A DNA stretch of 64,000 nucleotides from assembly GCA_030248135.1 (NCBI GenBank), contig JASANC010000231.1, positions 26,503 to 90,502 of the forward strand, given 5' to 3'. The DNA is from Theristus sp. LFF4_11 (Eukaryota > Nematoda > Chromadorea > Monhysterida > Xyalidae). Each line of letters starts with the position of its first letter. Position 1 is the stretch's first letter. The notes beneath the pieces are model-generated. The model was not told the origin of the DNA and made no database searches. It saw nothing but the letters and a program-made list of their open reading frames with translations. Positions 1 to 12,000 of the stretch are shown here, piece after piece. A program made the position numbers and the translations under genes.

Positions 1-30
1 CGGTTTCCTCAGTGTCCCATCATTTCGCAG

Positions 31-414
31 GTCAGTCTGATCGTCGACCTATTGGGCACCCCTAACGAGCAGATCTGGCCCGGCTTCAATCAACTGCCGC
101 TCGTGCAGAACTTCACCCTGAAACACCAGCCGTACAACAATTTGCGCGCCGTTTTCTCCGGCGTCACTGATTCCGGTTTGAAGCTACTGCATGCGCTGTT
201 CATGTACGCCCCGGAGAAACGCGCCACGGCAATGGAGTGCCTCGAATGGGAGTACTTTCGCGAGCCGCCGTTGCCCTGCGATCCGTCCTTGATGCCGTCG
301 TTTCCGCAACATCGAAATCTGAAACGAAAACGAACCGGTCGAAAGAATGAGGACACGAAGAAGAAGGATGATATTGGCGGTATCCTGGGTGGCGCGTTGA
401 AGTTGAAAAAGTGA
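31..414 (+). CDS. CDK10: Cyclin-dependent kinase 10, C-terminal exon (partial)
   Basis: This is the last coding exon of a CDK10-type Ser/Thr kinase, a cyclin-M partner acting in cell-cycle and transcription control; the rest lies left of the window. A splice acceptor (TTTCGCAG) ends at base 30 and opens a 127-residue reading frame to TGA at 412-414. The frame shows the kinase C-lobe motif [13 protein letters not shown], the helix segment [16 protein letters not shown] and the CDK10-type tail [15 protein letters not shown]. This tail and the [12 protein letters not shown] segment fit CDK10 better than CDK11, whose equivalent reads differently. The protein ends in a basic Lys/Arg-rich stretch, possibly a nuclear localisation signal. 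Catalytic residues are upstream and not visible. Confidence 0.9.
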   Translation, partial: VSLIVDLLGTPNEQIWPGFNQLPLVQNFTLKHQPYNNLRAVFSGVTDSGLKLLHALFMYAPEKRATAMECLEWEYFREPPLPCDPSLMPSFPQHRNLKRKRTGRKNEDTKKKDDIGGILGGALKLKK

Positions 415-1238
415 AACGGGACTGTGAGTTGATGAATCGGTTTGAAGCTGAATTGTTATTGTTACTGTTGTGTGTGTTTCGATTTCACAGTACATTCCAG
501 TCAAGTACTCGTTCTGTATATGTTGATTCAGTCACGTGATTTTGTTTGTGTTCGGAAATTTGCAAAATCAAGACAATACAATGCGTCAGTTTGAGTCTAA
601 CGTGTCGGAACTGACGTATATTCGTACCACGTTCCGGCACAAAACACGCGTTCAGTGTTCAGCTGTGCAGCTTTTCCACAATTCCATTCAACATTACTCC
701 GTCTCCTTTGCACAAAAAGGTAATATATATCCGCAATAGCATTCATTCTGCTTGCTATTCTTAATTTGTCGAAATTTGCGAATTGGCAGTATCCGATTAC
801 AATTTTCTTGGAACATAAATCTGGCGCATGAACGCACGTAGCAAGGACAACAAACACGAAGACGGAAAGCTGGTGTTTCTAATGAGCCACTGTTCTTCCA
901 CGTGCACTCCATTACGACCAAACGTTCTTTTTCAGTTCCATTTTGAACCGCGTGTTTTCGGTTCCTGTCCAAGAGTAAATGCTGTCCTAGCTGAATCATG
1001 TAAATGTGCATGAAAAGTAATTGCTGTGCTTTCGTTCCAAGTGGTTGAGATCGGTCGTGTGGTGTGTGGGGTCTGCCGCAAGTTCTCACTACCTGGCTAA
1101 CAGTTTCGGCTATTTGCAGTCCAAAACTGTCGATTAAAAAAACAGTTTGGTCAAGAAAAAGTTCTGGGCCCGCACCGAAACGGCAGGTACGGTGCAACAC
1201 AGCGTTCGGCAAGTGACTCCAAAACCAGAGCACGCCAA
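415..1238. other. Intergenic, no gene seen
   Basis: Spacer between CDK10 and the ionotropic receptor gene, both on the plus strand. It should hold the CDK10 3' UTR and the receptor promoter. The open frames here lack recognisable motifs and I see no clear polyadenylation signal or repeat. Confidence 0.5.
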
Positions 1239-4200
1239 ATGTCTAGCGCATTTCGAGTGTCGTTCCTGTCAAACGCACCATCGCCGTTTGTTGAGCCGTG
1301 TGTCAATCGACATTTGAAGAGCAACAACGAACTACTGACGCCAGACCCTCGTTGTCAACATCCGGGTGGTTGTCTTGTCTTTTCTCAGATTTGAAATCAA
1401 TCTTTTCTCAAGTCTGTGATGAACACCGTTTGTCAACGAACTGTTCGACAACAAGCGCGGACTAAAATGTCAAGCAAAAAGGAAAATCATATGACCTCGG
1501 GATAGGCCTTGTCGCCTTTTTGAGTGACAAAAAAGTAACCAGTGGTAGCAATTCCGTGTCCTGTGTCTGTGACCAAATGATTTTATTCATTTTACGCATC
1601 CAACTACAGTGGAACTTTAAATTTTAGGTAATCCAGCAGACTGGTTGGGGATCATGTGACGCATTGCTGTGGAGGCGAGGCGGAGTCTATCCCGCACGGA
1701 AAGCATGCATCGCCGTGCTCACCAACCAATCAGCTGATTGTCTATAACTTAGAGTTCGACTGTACCATGATCTTCTGTCGCAGGCATTGCGCTGCAGCTG
1801 ATTCAGCTGCTGTTTCATTGGCTCGGTCCGATGCCGAATCACACGTCGACAGTCGTTGAGCGGCTCCCTTGGAACGCCCGATTTTCAGACGCCATGGCCA
1901 GCGTCATTTATGATGAGACGATCTCAACGTTTCAGTTCACGTCCGTTCTGCCGACCGTTACTAATGATTCGAACATCAACTATCGGTTGGTGGTTTTTGG
2001 GGATTTTTTTCTCATTACTCAAGACGGTTGTTCGTGCAGCCAGTTTTGCAGCAAGCGCTAAAAACGTACATATGTACCCTAACATCAAAATGTCATTGAC
2101 TGGTTTTCTCAGCGACACTCAACGGTTGCCGTACATTTGCGTTTCTGTCCCACTCAGCTACACCGTGCCCGTCTACAACGCCCACCCAGCCGTCATTGGT
2201 AAACGTGTTGCGCCGACCGTTTTCACGTCAGTCGCGCTGCCATTCCGCGTGTTCCACCCGTTCCTGTGGGCGATATTTTTCGTGATTTTGGCCGTTTCCA
2301 TCTTCCTGCTGACCACCATGGCGTATTATCACCACCAAACTGGCCCGCAACAGCGGCAGCGAATCTGGCGACTGCTGCGACTAGCGATTCCGAATCAGGT
2401 TTGTTTCGCTGGAGCTGAGCTGCCATGGCAGTTGACTTGTGGCTCTTGGTTTTACATGTCACCCCTGCGTTTGCGTTCCTTCATTTCTCAATAGCAACGT
2501 TTGCTGCACCAAACTACCAGTGTCTACAAGGCTATTTGTTGGGCTCAAGCTTGCATCCATTGTGTCGCTTTACATTTCCCAATTCTCTTGTTTCTTTTCG
2601 TTCGTGTTGCATTCAACTCCAAAGTCAGCTTGTCCATCCAACATCTGTTCTCATTCACACACAGGCGGACAGCGGTGTGCCCGACGTCGCCGCCTCCGGG
2701 CGTATCGTGCTCATGATCGTTGGTCTCACGTTGACGGTGATCTACAGTTTGTACCAGGGCTATTTGTTGGGCTCAATCTTGCATCCACCGTCTCGACCAT
2801 TTCTCACCGACACCGATGGACTGATTCAAATGCTTCGAGAACGCCAGGTAGAGGTGGTTTCTGATAACCGCGCATTTTGTTTGGAAAAGTGCTTGTCTGA
2901 AGACCTTGCACACTTGTAATGTTGCACAGTCACACTCAAACATTCGGTGGTGTTTGTGGTTGCACATTCAAACATTCAAACACATCCAAACACATACGTA
3001 GTGTTTGCAAACTGTGCAACATTACTGTGTGCACGGTGTTAAAAAGAAATCTGATACGGTACATTGTATTATTGAGTGATTTATTGTGTCTGAACTTATA
3101 ACTTTTTCAATTCGCATTTCGCAACGATTGTTTATCCCGGCAGTACCTAAAATGTTTGAATTTGAGTTTTTTCATCAATACAGGTGCACCTGATATCGCA
3201 CGACAACTTTCATCCAGTTCTGACCAGCATCCGACAGGCGCGCACGCGGCAAACGCAACAGTTGAAGCTGGTGTTGAGTTTTTTCTGTTTTCCAATGCAC
3301 TTAACAGCAATAAATAACTACGTGTCAAACAATCGAATATGTTTGACATCGTCCAATGGCGATGACATCAAGATGGGACATCGTCTAATTTGCTGACACC
3401 ATCATTCACGTCTGTCAATCACCAGTCAACAATTTTTCCAGTCAACCGACGTAGTTTTGACAACAAATCTGCTCTGTCATTCGTTCTGCGACGACCAAAC
3501 AGCGCTCTTTTGTATGTACGGTATGGCCTATTTTTTTAAACGTGTCCCACTGAAATGACGTCATGTGCCACAAAACATGCGCTTGTCGTTCACAGCAAAC
3601 CAGACTATCCGTTTAGCCGATTTCTTCCCGTAAACAAACGGTGAATGTCGAATCAGTCACACCAAACTGAAATTTTAGTGCCTGTACTTTGACAAACGGG
3701 CGTTTTTAAATAAAATGACGTCACGTTAGTCCGGACACGTTTGAATAAATCCACTATACTTACTTATACTTATCCCTTTGCAGAAAACAACCCGGTCGAA
3801 ATCGTCACGAACGCGTCCGAAATCGCCGAGCGCATCAATGGCGGCGGTCATTTGGTGGTTGCGGTCAGTTCGGACGCGCCCTCCGTCATTGCGCAGTTCG
3901 ATCCTTGTGCACGTCACAGCTTACAGTGGATTCCATTGCCAGGTGATTGATTTTAGTTTGTGTTTGTTTTTGTGTTTTTTTGAAGTGCATACTTTTCTCA
4001 TTATAATTATCACCTGAAAACTGTCAGATTTTTCAGAAGTCATTTTCAAAGTTTTTGTTTCAACATTTAGATCTGCACGTCACTTATCGTCTGGCATTCG
4101 TGCTGAATCGAAACATGAGTCAACCGCTGATCGATGAAATCAATAGTAGAATATCGCGAAATTTCCTGTCGATTCAGCGAGTGTTCGACTACTATCTAAA

Positions 4201-4803
4201 TGGGTTCCGACGCGCCGAGTCATTGGTCTGCCATGAGAGGCAAGCGCTGCAAGACAACCAGTCGAGGTTATTAGAATCCATAAATCCAACCAATCCCAGA
4301 AACAGCGCTTGCACGTTGTATTATTACTAAGTTGAATATGAAAAGTCCGGTTTCCACTTGAAACTGAACTATGAAAGCGTCTTGTATGTGCAAGTATGTG
4401 GGAATGTTGCAATGTATGTGGGAACGCGTGTATCTTCATGAAAGCAAGACAAGTTTTTTCTATTCGTTTTTTGGCAATCAAAGATCGAATCTAAAGATAT
4501 TGAGACAACATATTTCAAGAAGCAAACTTGCTCTTCAGGACGCCAGCGCTACCGTTTCAACCGCTGGGCATGATCGCACTATTCGGCGCGTTTGTGTTTC
4601 TCGCAATCGGCTTGGGCGTCGGGGCGGTCGTTAATGTCGGCGAAACGGTGCTAGAAAACGGTATTCACCGTCTTCGACTGCGGAACGCCGCCGACGTCGA
4701 TGAAACGGAGACGATCGCTGCGGATCTGGCCGCAAAGCCTGTCGCATCCACCGCACGTTTACAGCGACTTGGGCACAGCGGTCGAAATTTAGTGAAATCA
4801 TAA
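1239..4803 (+). CDS. Divergent ionotropic glutamate receptor / ionotropic receptor (IR-like)
   Basis: Likely a ligand-gated ion-channel subunit at the plasma membrane. Exons: 1239-1365, 1784-1985, 2113-2398, 2665-2847, 3184-3277, 3784-3942, 4071-4266, 4539-4803; phases close over 1512 nt (503 aa). The order is that of an iGluR: ligand-binding lobe S1 (FRVSFLSNAPSPFVEP, then GIALQLIQLLFHWLG), first membrane helix (FLWAIFFVILAVSIFLLTT), the M3 region (SGRIVLMIVGLTLTVIYSLY), lobe S2 (YRLAFVLNRNMSQPLIDEI) and the last helix (LGMIALFGAFVFLAIGLGVG). There is no amino-terminal domain and no obvious signal peptide, so it resembles divergent IRs, or a 5' exon is missing. The SYTANLAAF signature of canonical glutamate receptors is absent. 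The 3277 donor (GTTTTT) is the weakest junction. Ligand unknown. Confidence 0.8.
1605..1764. mobile_element. MITE, family M1 (long form)
   Basis: The ends are imperfect inverted repeats: left TACAGTGGAACTTTAAATTT, right the complement of TACAGTCGAACTCTAAGTTA. Inside lies the palindrome-like CCAATCAGCTGATTG. It sits in intron 1 of the receptor gene and ends 19 bp before the exon 2 acceptor. A close relative is at 43498-43693. Confidence 0.75.
2513..2575 (+). repeat. Partial duplicate of receptor exon 4 inside the preceding intron
   Basis: This stretch shares CTATTTGTTGGGCTCAA and TTGCATCCA with the coding exon at about 2750-2800, and in the matching frame reads QGYLLGSSLHP against QGYLLGSILHP in the exon. 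It is a fragment without its own splice sites, so a relic of a local duplication rather than a working exon. Confidence 0.75.
2916..3026. mobile_element. MITE, family M4 (AATGTTGCACAGT ends)
   Basis: Left AATGTTGCACAGT and right ACTGTGCAACATT are perfect inverted repeats around a CA-rich core. It lies in intron 4 of the receptor. Relatives are at 11005-11155 and, less well kept, near 14325 and 27465. Confidence 0.7.
3517..3745. repeat. Dispersed repeat, copy 1 (inverted copy at 49.2-49.5 kb)
   Basis: About 230 bp in the receptor's intron 5. Its reverse complement recurs at 49203-49490 with shared blocks such as ACAAAACATGCGCTTGTCGT and TAGTCCGGACACGTTT-like ends. No coding capacity seen. Confidence 0.7.
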
Positions 4804-5135
4804 TTACATGGTGATCTCATAAACGCTAGCCAGGCAGCTTCTCAATAAACCTCAAGCAACTCAGGCAGCGCGCCAGTATCTCAATTTTGTGAAACACTTG
4901 AGGAGAATCAAAAAACCGCGATCATAAATAAATCACTAGCACGCGCACAAGGGCACAACCACCATAGACGAAACGAATCAATATTGCCAATCTAGCCCAA
5001 AGGGGTGAAGACATGCGCGCCTCCGTCGGAAGCCATGAGCTCATTGGGATCCCGACATTTGCCCCTGGCATCCGCGTAACGGGCGCCGCTAAACGCCCTT
5101 CATTATTTCGGCGAATCACCTTTGGCAACCTTTGT

Positions 5136-5285
5136 CACCCTCGTGGCCTGGGTGGTAGCGCGTTAGACTCGTTGTCTGTGCGTTCGGGGTGATCGAGCCC
5201 GGCCGAAGGGTGTATGGGCACTTAATGACAGAGAAAACTCGATGGGCGCCGTACTGTGCGCTTTAATGGATAGCCCTGGCTAAGA
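5136..5285 (+). mobile_element. tRNA-derived SINE-like repeat, copy 1
   Basis: The head reads like a tRNA promoter: a box A-like TGGTAGCGCGTTAGACTC and a box B-like GGTGATCGAGCCC, followed by an unrelated tail ending near TAGCCCTGGCTAA. A second copy in the opposite orientation is at 5918-6055. It lies just downstream of the methyltransferase gene. Confidence 0.6.
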
Positions 5286-5436
5286 ACATCGGCTGAAATC
5301 CTCAACAACATCCTGCTATACTTCCGGTGCTCATCACCAACTTTTGCCATCTCATATAACGGATAGTGCCGCAAACAACAAACTGGCAGGTAAGCACGAT
5401 GCCTATACATGTACACCCTTACACAATCAAATTTCG

Positions 5437-7663
5437 TTATTCGTTTTCCGGTCGAAAAATCAAATCAATCGGCCCGTCGTCCGCCAGAACGGTGTCGACG
5501 TGGCGGTAACCGAACTGCGACATGATGCGCCGCCAGTCACGGATCGCCTGCGCGCTGGTCTTGCACGGATTGCACTCGATTTGAAAGAAGCGAATCACGG
5601 GCGCACGGCGCCAGTCGATCGAGCGCAAAATGTTCAACTCGTGACCCTCGACGTCAAGCGTCACCAGATCGAAGTGCGGCCAGTTTAGGGCGTCGAAGAC
5701 CGCTTGCAACGGGACACACGTGACGGTCGCCTGTTTCGCGTCGGCTCGACGGTCGTGCATGGCGGCGCCCGTGCCGGACGGCGACATGAAGCTGCAAATA
5801 AGCACTTAGGTCCAATACGCACAATAATAAGTGACGTTACATATAAAGAACAACACGTCCATACTGACGTACGCGGACCGTAACGTCAGCGGCACGTGCG
5901 AATTCAGGCACTGTTTTTAGCCAGGGCTAACCACCAGAAAAGCGCACAGAACGCCGTCGAGTAGGGCGCCCATTGAGTTTTCTTTGTCATTGGTGCCTGC
6001 CTATACACCCTCGGCGGGGCTCGATCCCCCCCCCGAACGCACTGACAATAAATAGTCTGCGCATACGTTAGTACGGATGGACTCAGTTTAAACTACAGGG
6101 TGAGGGTGACCAAAAAACGTCAAAAAACTAAACGGCTGGCATTCAGAACTGAAGCAACATTTTGAGATGAAACTTACAGTCATGAAAGAAGTGTATAGTT
6201 CAATACTTGCCATTTGTTGTGTTAAAGTTTCAGCTAAAATGGTTGACGCTATTAGTCGCGGGCGTAGCAGACAATTCAAACCCCCGATTTCGCGTGTGTG
6301 ACACACACAGTTTTTTTGTAAAAACTCTGTATTTTGCGAGAAAATGTGACGGATATAAACAAACATACAGTAGTGTACACTTATTACCGAGCAACTGGCG
6401 CACGAACGTCATCCAAACAGGCGTGCAACAGGTGCGCGTTGCGCTTTTTCGTGATCAATTTTCGGTAGTTGTCCGGCGCTGCCTCGATCAGAACACCGGT
6501 CCAATTGTGATGCAGCTCGAGACCGAGCGAATTCGACAGCCATTCGCCGTCGTACGCGCCGACCTGCACGATTGTTACAGATACAGTCTATCTCGCTAAC
6601 ATATATGCAACTAGATGATTGGTTGGTCATGAGCAACTCTCAGCGCTGATTGGTTTGTCATGAGCAATACTCAGCGCTGATTGGTTGGTCATCACGTCAT
6701 GTTGCATGTACAATGTATTATCCAGATGGACTGTATGTTCAGCTAAAATTGGTGAATTGTGTCAACGAATGTGAATGAAATTGTTCAGACTGCCAGCGGT
6801 GCAGCTTTCGGAATGTGATACAGCGTTCAGTGATTTTGTGCTGCTGCGCAGTGGCAGCTTTGCGAAATGTTGAGCAAAATTGTTGTCCGGTCGTTCTGGG
6901 TGTGTGAACTTAACCTAACGTGCATTATTGTACCGCACAATACGTGAATGTGAACGCACAAAACACGCAAGCAACTTTGGCAACAAAACGCGCACGATCA
7001 AAACTGTGCGATATTCTTTGGCTTCTCAGTGATATTCCGTGCGTTTTCTTTGTTTTTTAAATTTCAGCATTACAATATACAGAAACCGTGGTACACGTCT
7101 GTTATAATTGGGTCTTTTCACCTCCAGAAATCGTCCATTTCGCCTGTGTTTCAGATGTTTCTCAAGTAGCAACGTGGTCTGACCGAATTGCGAGTAATCC
7201 TTTTTGTTTGATTCTGCCAAATTCGGCGGCCCACTGGTAGGCGGTACCAAATTACTCCGTACCCATTGGACGGATCTTGCAAATTCGACCTGTTATGTAA
7301 CAACAACAAGAGATGCGGTATCTTCAAACCTGAAGCAGTCTCGGAATAGTTATATTCCGTATACTTTCACAATTTTTATCAACTTGGCGAGTGAGAAAAG
7401 TTGCTCAATACTTCTCTTTGCAGTGTTCAGTAACTTTTTTCGTTTGAGCGTTTTTCTTTGTTAACAAGTCAAAAGTTTTAACGTAATCTGTAGTTTATCT
7501 GCGAGATTCAGTTGGAATTGTTGGTGGGTGACCAACGCAGTGAACAAACACCAACCTGATTTTCGGCACCATTTTCAGATAATCCTTCAAATGAGTTAAG
7601 GCGATATCGATAGATTAACAGAGTAACGAAAAAACACAAACAAACACTGATAATAGCTTTCAT
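5437..7663 (-). CDS. FkbM-family methyltransferase with N-terminal signal anchor
   Basis: Predicted SAM-dependent methyltransferase of the FkbM (Methyltransf_21) family. Exons in transcript order: 7663-7556, 7199-7122, 6563-6388, 5791-5437 (717 nt, 238 aa). The N-terminus is a single hydrophobic helix (MKAIISVCLCFFVTLLIY), so it is probably a type II membrane or secretory-pathway protein. Family motifs: YSQFGQTTLLLEKHL, the SAM-binding VGAYDGEWLSNS, WTGVLIEAAPDNY, and the FkbM hallmark LVTLDVEGHELNIL. The layout matches the invertebrate Star/FkbM-like group; the substrate cannot be told. The exon 2 acceptor is purine-rich and uncertain by a few codons. A MITE (6582-6735) sits 16 bp upstream of exon 3, and a SINE copy occupies the last intron. 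Confidence 0.85.
5918..6055 (-). mobile_element. tRNA-derived SINE-like repeat, copy 2
   Basis: Reverse-complement copy of 5136-5285, sharing GTGCGTTCGGGG, ATCGAGCCC and AAACTC-ATGGGCGCC blocks and the CCCTGGCTA end; most of the box A half is missing. It lies in the last intron of the methyltransferase gene. Confidence 0.6.
6582..6735. mobile_element. MITE, family M1 (short form)
   Basis: Ends: left TACAGTCTATCTCGCTAAC, right the complement of TACAGTCCATCTGGA. The core has three near-copies of CAGCGCTGATTGGTTGGTCA. A sister copy is at 38228-38395. Confidence 0.8.
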
Positions 7664-9021
7664 CGACGAAAAAAATGCGGTGTGGGTTTCTATTTCTAGC
7701 CACATGCGCAGAGTTAGATTGCCTTTGCTTTGCCTTGTACACCTGTGTACCGTGCGGTTTATCAAGCAAGTTTATAACAAGTGACACACAAAAAATATTG
7801 ACAATAACAAGTGAAGATCGTAAAGCTGAGCAAATAACGCTTGTTAAAAAAGTCCGACGGGAAGAACGACCGAAGGGCAAAAATAAAAGTCCCACATTGT
7901 GCTTAAAAAAAGTCCTATATATCGTGCGCGATGGCAGGACCGAAACTTCGCAATGAAGTCCGTCGCTGTAATCGGTGAATTAACAATACAAAATTACACC
8001 GCTACAATGTATGGTTATTACGCAGTGTTATGCAGGGTGGTCCACAAGTTATGATACCAACAAATTTCAACAAATAGGTAGGTAGAACTTAGATTCCGTA
8101 TAATTTTTAACTGAACATATCAAACTGCTTTCACCACGCCGAATTGAAAACACGGAAAACAGTAATTAAGTTGCATGAAACTGAGTGGATGAAATCAGTC
8201 GGGACGTTGTTGTCCAAAATATCGACGGACTTTTTCTTCTGTTTGCACAATCCGCAAAACACAAGCTAGCGGACGATGCTTGAGCGTTGAGCCTGATCGG
8301 CCCGTGTTGTAACAGTTTTAGGTCTCCGTATCACATGCTGTTTCGACTTGAGTTTCCTGCTTTTTGTAATGAACGGAAAATGTTGAAAAAAGATATGTAT
8401 GGACGGAGTTTTATTGGGGTTCTCATTCATGATGCCCATTCAGCAGTTGAAATATAAAAACTCAAATTTCAAGCACACCAATCGTTCCTACAAATTTTCA
8501 ACTTCCAATTTGTCATCGAAACTGATTTTCGTGCAATTTCAGCGTGCATCAACATCGTATCGTTGCACGCCGGCGTCTTGCATTTCAATTCTTGCATTTG
8601 TTTTAAAATAGCACTAACATCTGTCCGACAACCGCAAAAAAAGCATTCCACCCAAATCTTCATTTTGGCAACAAGAACAAGCAAGCAAACGCAAGTAAGC
8701 CAAAAAAACAAAGCACCAGAATTCCTCCATTGTTCAAATTCGAACCAGCTGAGAAAATGAAATCCTACCTTTTGTTTTTCTTCTTCAAACAAGCGGTGAA
8801 TAAAACCGGTATCACAAAAATGAAGCAACAAAGAAATAAAAATAAGTTTTCCCGGCTCTAATCAGGACTGGACTAGAAAAAGCACTAATCGACCAAGGAG
8901 GAGACGAATGACGATTCTCATAAAGTGACGAGAGAAACAAACATGACAAACTTCAAAACTTCAATCAACATTGTTTTTCAGACTGTAAACAAGATAGAAT
9001 CTCTTTCAAACAAAAATGCTA
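7664..9021. other. Intergenic, no gene seen
   Basis: Spacer between the 5' end of the methyltransferase gene and the 3' end of PGM2, both on the minus strand. The open frames lack motifs. CAGGGTGGTCCACAAGTTATG at 8035 resembles a transposon end, but no partner end was found. Confidence 0.4.
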
Positions 9022-12000
9022 TCAAGACTTCTTCAGCGGCGGCGGTTTCAAGCCAGATTGTTCCGGTCTCAGCAGCTCGCCAATCACCGCGTCGACCAGA
9101 CGTTGCAGTTCCTCTTGTACTGATTGCACTTCACTGCAAAACACAAAATAAAACCATTGTCAAAACACAAAAACAACCCACTGTAATCTCTACTCAATAC
9201 AATCTTGCGCATGTTTCGCAAACATTCTGGACTGGAAAGCCAGCATTAGTTTTCCGCCTTTTTCCTTCTTCTCATTCGCAAATGAGCTTCACAATTCACA
9301 GACAGCGAGATCCGTCTCCAGACACACCACCACAGACCCAACACGGTAGAAACCGCCTTCATTCGACTCAGTAAGCGTGACTTGCAATTGACGAAAAAAT
9401 CACCAAAATTGCGCGAAAATGCCCCAGTACAATTCGGGCACAAACAAACTCGCAAAAAGTTCAACAAGCACGCACGCAGGCACGCTCACCCGGCCGTTTT
9501 GCCAGGCTCTGTGATCAGTTCGACGTAATATTTCAGCTTCGGCTCCGTGCCACTGCCTCTGATCGTGACGACGCTGCCATTGATGAGCGTGAACGTGATC
9601 ATTTGCGTTGAACTACTGACCGGAAGAATCTGTAAGAATGCAAAACACGCACTGCTAGGTTGTGTGTGTGTGTGAGAACCGGTTGAGTCAAGCATAATCC
9701 TGAGCATTTCAGATCTTGATCCAGATCCTGACCGCAAAACAGTTATCAAATGAAATCAACAAACTCAAACCGAGCGCACTGGTTTATTCTCCGGTTGACT
9801 GTTGTCATAGCCGATGGTCAAGTCGCGCACGCTACGCACCGCACAGCCGCCAATCGTCTTTGGGTACTAAATTGAAACAAAAACTTCCAGAATCAACAGA
9901 AATTATGCAGTTAAAATTTCAAACTGTACAAAAAAGAATTGAACGGACATCTGGTTGGATTGGAATCAGAAACTGTATTTTCTTCTCTCGCTAGCTCTGT
10001 ATATTCCGCAGAAAAAGGCGACAGACATGTTTAAAGCAACCTACTGCACAGTCTTTATTAAAAGCTCTCACCGTAAGCTGCTTCTCCTTGTTGTTCGTCG
10101 CATAATCGCCGCCATATCGAACCCTATCAAAGATACGACGCAACTTATCCGTTTCATAGCACATGAAATATGACACGCACGTCAGATGATAGCCGTATCT
10201 GGAGAAACATAAAAAATCAGAATGTATTTTAAGGCTCCTTTATACTGACGTGTGTATGCGCATACGACACGGCAGGTGACGTCACGTTACGTCAGGTGTC
10301 GGGTTTTGCTACGAACAGGCCTTTACACAGCGCACTGAATGGCTGCACTGATCACTACGTACCCGCAATCGAACCGCGAAACAGCGAACAAGGCAAAAGA
10401 CGGCTAAGCCGAATGCGAAAACAAGCTCACATCCGATACAAATCGTACAGTTGCCCGCTGAGTGTCGTGTTTTTCGCCTCGTACAAATAGGCGCACATCT
10501 CGGCAAACATTGCGGCTGTTAGAACGCCGTCTTTATCGAGGCTGGTGCCAGGCATGTAGCCTAAAAAAAAACAGTTTTGGCATGGTTGGCATGGTATACG
10601 GCATGGAGGCGGTTCAGTGGCATTTGTAATTTGTAAATAAACTAACTGCAAACGCATGACGCTCGTAACATCGCACTGGTCTCTGCACTTGTATATTTGC
10701 TTGTGACCGTGATGTCATGTGACATTACATAACAGTGTTACAACACACTCTTCCTGGTTCCAACTGGGACATCAGTTGTTTCTCGTACCAGGCGAATAAC
10801 AACTTCGTGAATCTAAACTGAATACCACGAAAATTACCACGAAAAATACCATGCCGACCTATTGATTCTTCCCAGGCCAACGGCACCGTGAAGCCGTGCG
10901 CGCGTAGCTGCTCAGCACGATTGCCCATGTACTTGAAGCCAGTCAACGTTTCCTCGTAGTTGAAACCTGTACGAAAGGTTGTTATTTTTCAGCGACAAAG
11001 TCCTAGTTTGAAGACAGTGCCTCAGTAATGTTGCACAGCACAGTCCACAAAAAATGAGCGCTGGTGTAATACCGGATGTGAGCGCCTGTGTTTGTTTGTG
11101 ACTGTGCAACATTTACTGGGTTATAATGAAGTCCACTGTCTTCAAACTAAACGTTAGAAACAAAAACACAGAACAATATTATGCAGTTCAAACATCTGAC
11201 AAAAGCTGACATCAAAAATGTGCAACAAAACAAACAAGCACACGAACCTTCCTTGGCTGCCATCGTGCCAACGAATCGAGTTGACACAGCGCTGTTTAGA
11301 TAGTAGACGTTGGAGGCTGGAAATTTTGAAAGAGTTTCTTGTCCGCATAGTAAAACATCTCAATCCTTGTCCGAATACCGCGCAGTTTCTGTCACAAGTG
11401 ATTTCAATGAATCAGATACATGAACACCAGCACAAAATGCACTTATGCACAACACAAGAGGTTCGTGATTGTGCGCGCAAGAAAAAAACTGTTAGCCAAA
11501 ATTATAAACCTTTCCAACAAATCCAATGAAACGAACGTTCAATGTGCGGCCGATGCTCGCGCAGACACGTCCACGTGTACCACGCAAGCAGACTGCCCAT
11601 TTCGTTGCCGTGCAGAATGCACCATGAGCCGCTGAGAGCAGAAGCAAACATGAAATCCGAAACATACACGACACCCCAATAAAAAGCGTCATTTTAAAAT
11701 TCCATCAATATTCGCAGTTTCCAACGAACGTACTCCGTTCGTTTCTCGGCGATTTGAAATCGATCCGCGTCCGGATCATTCGCGAGAATCAGTTGGCAGC
11801 CAGTCGCGTCTGCCGTTTCGATTGCACATTTCTGCAAGACAGAAAAAAAATTTCACCTTTTTGCTCCGTTTTTTTGACAAACTCCGGCAAGAAGAACGAA
11901 TGTTCGCAACAAAACCACAAAACACAACACGGCCACTCAAGCGTGCCCAACTCGAAAGTCCACCCGCGCCACCGGACCAACCAGCACCGATTCGCCCTCC

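Noticed and set aside
2425..2919. 164-codon open frame covering a receptor intron and exon
   Set aside because: The second half is receptor exon 4 running on past its donor; the first half is intron. Splicing in phase gives the receptor sequence.
5136..5210. tRNA gene
   Set aside because: Box A- and B-like segments exist but I could not form a cloverleaf with acceptor pairing, and a second copy shares the tail; a SINE head fits better.
7675..7956. 93-codon plus-strand open frame upstream of the methyltransferase gene
   Set aside because: It overlaps the 5' region of a well-supported gene on the other strand and has no family features.
8030..8330. Mariner-like transposon starting at CAGGGTGGTCCACAAGTT
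   Set aside because: Only one end was seen; no matching inverted end or transposase remnant nearby.
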